From DATLZB01 sp035574175 (GTDB lineage: Bacteria; Pseudomonadota; Alphaproteobacteria; Rhizobiales; Hyphomicrobiaceae): a DNA stretch of 10,017 nucleotides. The notes under the pieces were generated by a model, which had not been told where the DNA came from, did no database searches, and saw only the letters and a list, made by a program, of their open reading frames with translations. Position numbers and translations under genes: made by a program. The stretch is from contig DATLZB010000014.1 of NCBI GenBank assembly GCA_035574175.1, positions 1-10,017 on the forward strand. Reading direction: 5' to 3'. Of this stretch, positions 9,550 to 10,017 are shown piece by piece (within the stretch, counting starts at the first letter, position 1; each line of letters starts with the position of its first letter).

Positions 9550-10017
9550 ATGTCGCTGCTCGATTTCTTTTTCTCCTTTCGTGGCCGCATCAGCCGCCAG
9601 AGCTGGTGGCTCGGCGTCATCATCCTGATCGCCGTCTCCACTCCGGTCGGGCTTGTGCTCGATCCGGATGCGTTCACCCCTGACAGCGATGGGAGGGTGA
9701 GGCCGCCCACTCTTGCGCTCACCATTTGGAACCTGCTCACCTGCCTGCCGACCGCCGCCGTCACCGCCAAGCGCCTCAACGACCGCGACTGGCCGAGCTG
9801 GACCGGCTACCTGCTCGCCCTGCTCCTTGTCGTGCTGAGCATCACCAACCATTTCGGGCTGTTGCTCGATCCCGTCGGCATGACGCCCGTCGAGGGTATC
9901 ATCTTCGCCACCATCATGCTGTTTTTCATCTGGATTCTGGTCGAGAGCGGCTTCCTCAAGGGCAGCGACGGTCCCAACCGCTACGGTCCCGACCCGCTCG
10001 CCTCACGACCGGACCAT
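9550..10017 (+). CDS. DUF805 family small integral membrane protein (second copy), 3' end cut by window
   Basis: The first 156 codons are present without a stop. The protein opens with LLDFFFSFRGRISRQSWWLG, the typical DUF805 entry into helix one. It carries VTAKRLNDRDWPSW (71-84), the counterpart of AKRLHDRGRSGWW in the upstream copy, and ends in GPNRYGPDPL (141-150), the usual C-terminal signature of the family, so only a few residues should be missing. Helices are likely near 20-37, 54-72, 85-105 and 115-132. The two copies share the block pattern but are clearly diverged, so they are old paralogues and not a recent tandem duplication. Role unknown, as for the family. It is probably the fourth gene of the dapD unit. 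Confidence 0.9.
   Translation, partial: MSLLDFFFSFRGRISRQSWWLGVIILIAVSTPVGLVLDPDAFTPDSDGRVRPPTLALTIWNLLTCLPTAAVTAKRLNDRDWPSWTGYLLALLLVVLSITNHFGLLLDPVGMTPVEGIIFATIMLFFIWILVESGFLKGSDGPNRYGPDPLASRPDH

Overview
The window reads as chromosomal core sequence from a high-GC alphaproteobacterium, most likely a member of the Hyphomicrobiales/Rhizobiales. The pointers are the gene order (mutS followed at once by glnD, with a malic enzyme gene running away from them), a MaeB-type malic enzyme with a C-terminal phosphotransacetylase-like domain, alphaproteobacterial-style protein sequences, and a dapD followed by a DUF805 gene. Genus cannot be named from the sequence alone.

Layout. Minus strand: mutS (4870 to 2021) runs directly into glnD (start at 2012, or at a GTG at 2024 that overlaps the mutS stop). 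Plus strand: after a 129-bp divergent spacer comes maeB (5000-7270). A 146-bp spacer leads to dapD (7417-8256), then three small membrane-protein genes in tight order: DUF805 (8303-8752), an unrecognised two-helix membrane protein (8769-9524) and a second DUF805 protein (9550 to the window edge, 3' end cut off). The last four genes look like one transcription unit.

The left end is not normal. The minus-strand glnD is intact for 587 codons, then stops being GlnD at about position 252. The next piece of GlnD (about 87 codons, from PRLGLS to ETEP) lies on the opposite strand at 3-263. The two pieces overlap in a 17-bp perfect inverted repeat (1-17 and 252-268). This is a foldback junction inside glnD. 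A chimeric or assembly foldback is the most economical reading; a true inversion or palindrome is possible and can be tested.

Functionally the window joins nitrogen-status sensing (GlnD), DNA mismatch repair (MutS), the C4-to-pyruvate step (MaeB), the succinylase branch of lysine/diaminopimelate synthesis (DapD) and a small membrane-protein cluster of unknown role. I found no tRNA, rRNA, CRISPR, insertion sequence or convincing rho-independent terminator. No convincing novel defence or mobile system is visible. The most unusual items are the glnD foldback, a nine-G tract inside the mutS coding sequence, and the DUF805/unknown/DUF805 cluster behind dapD.
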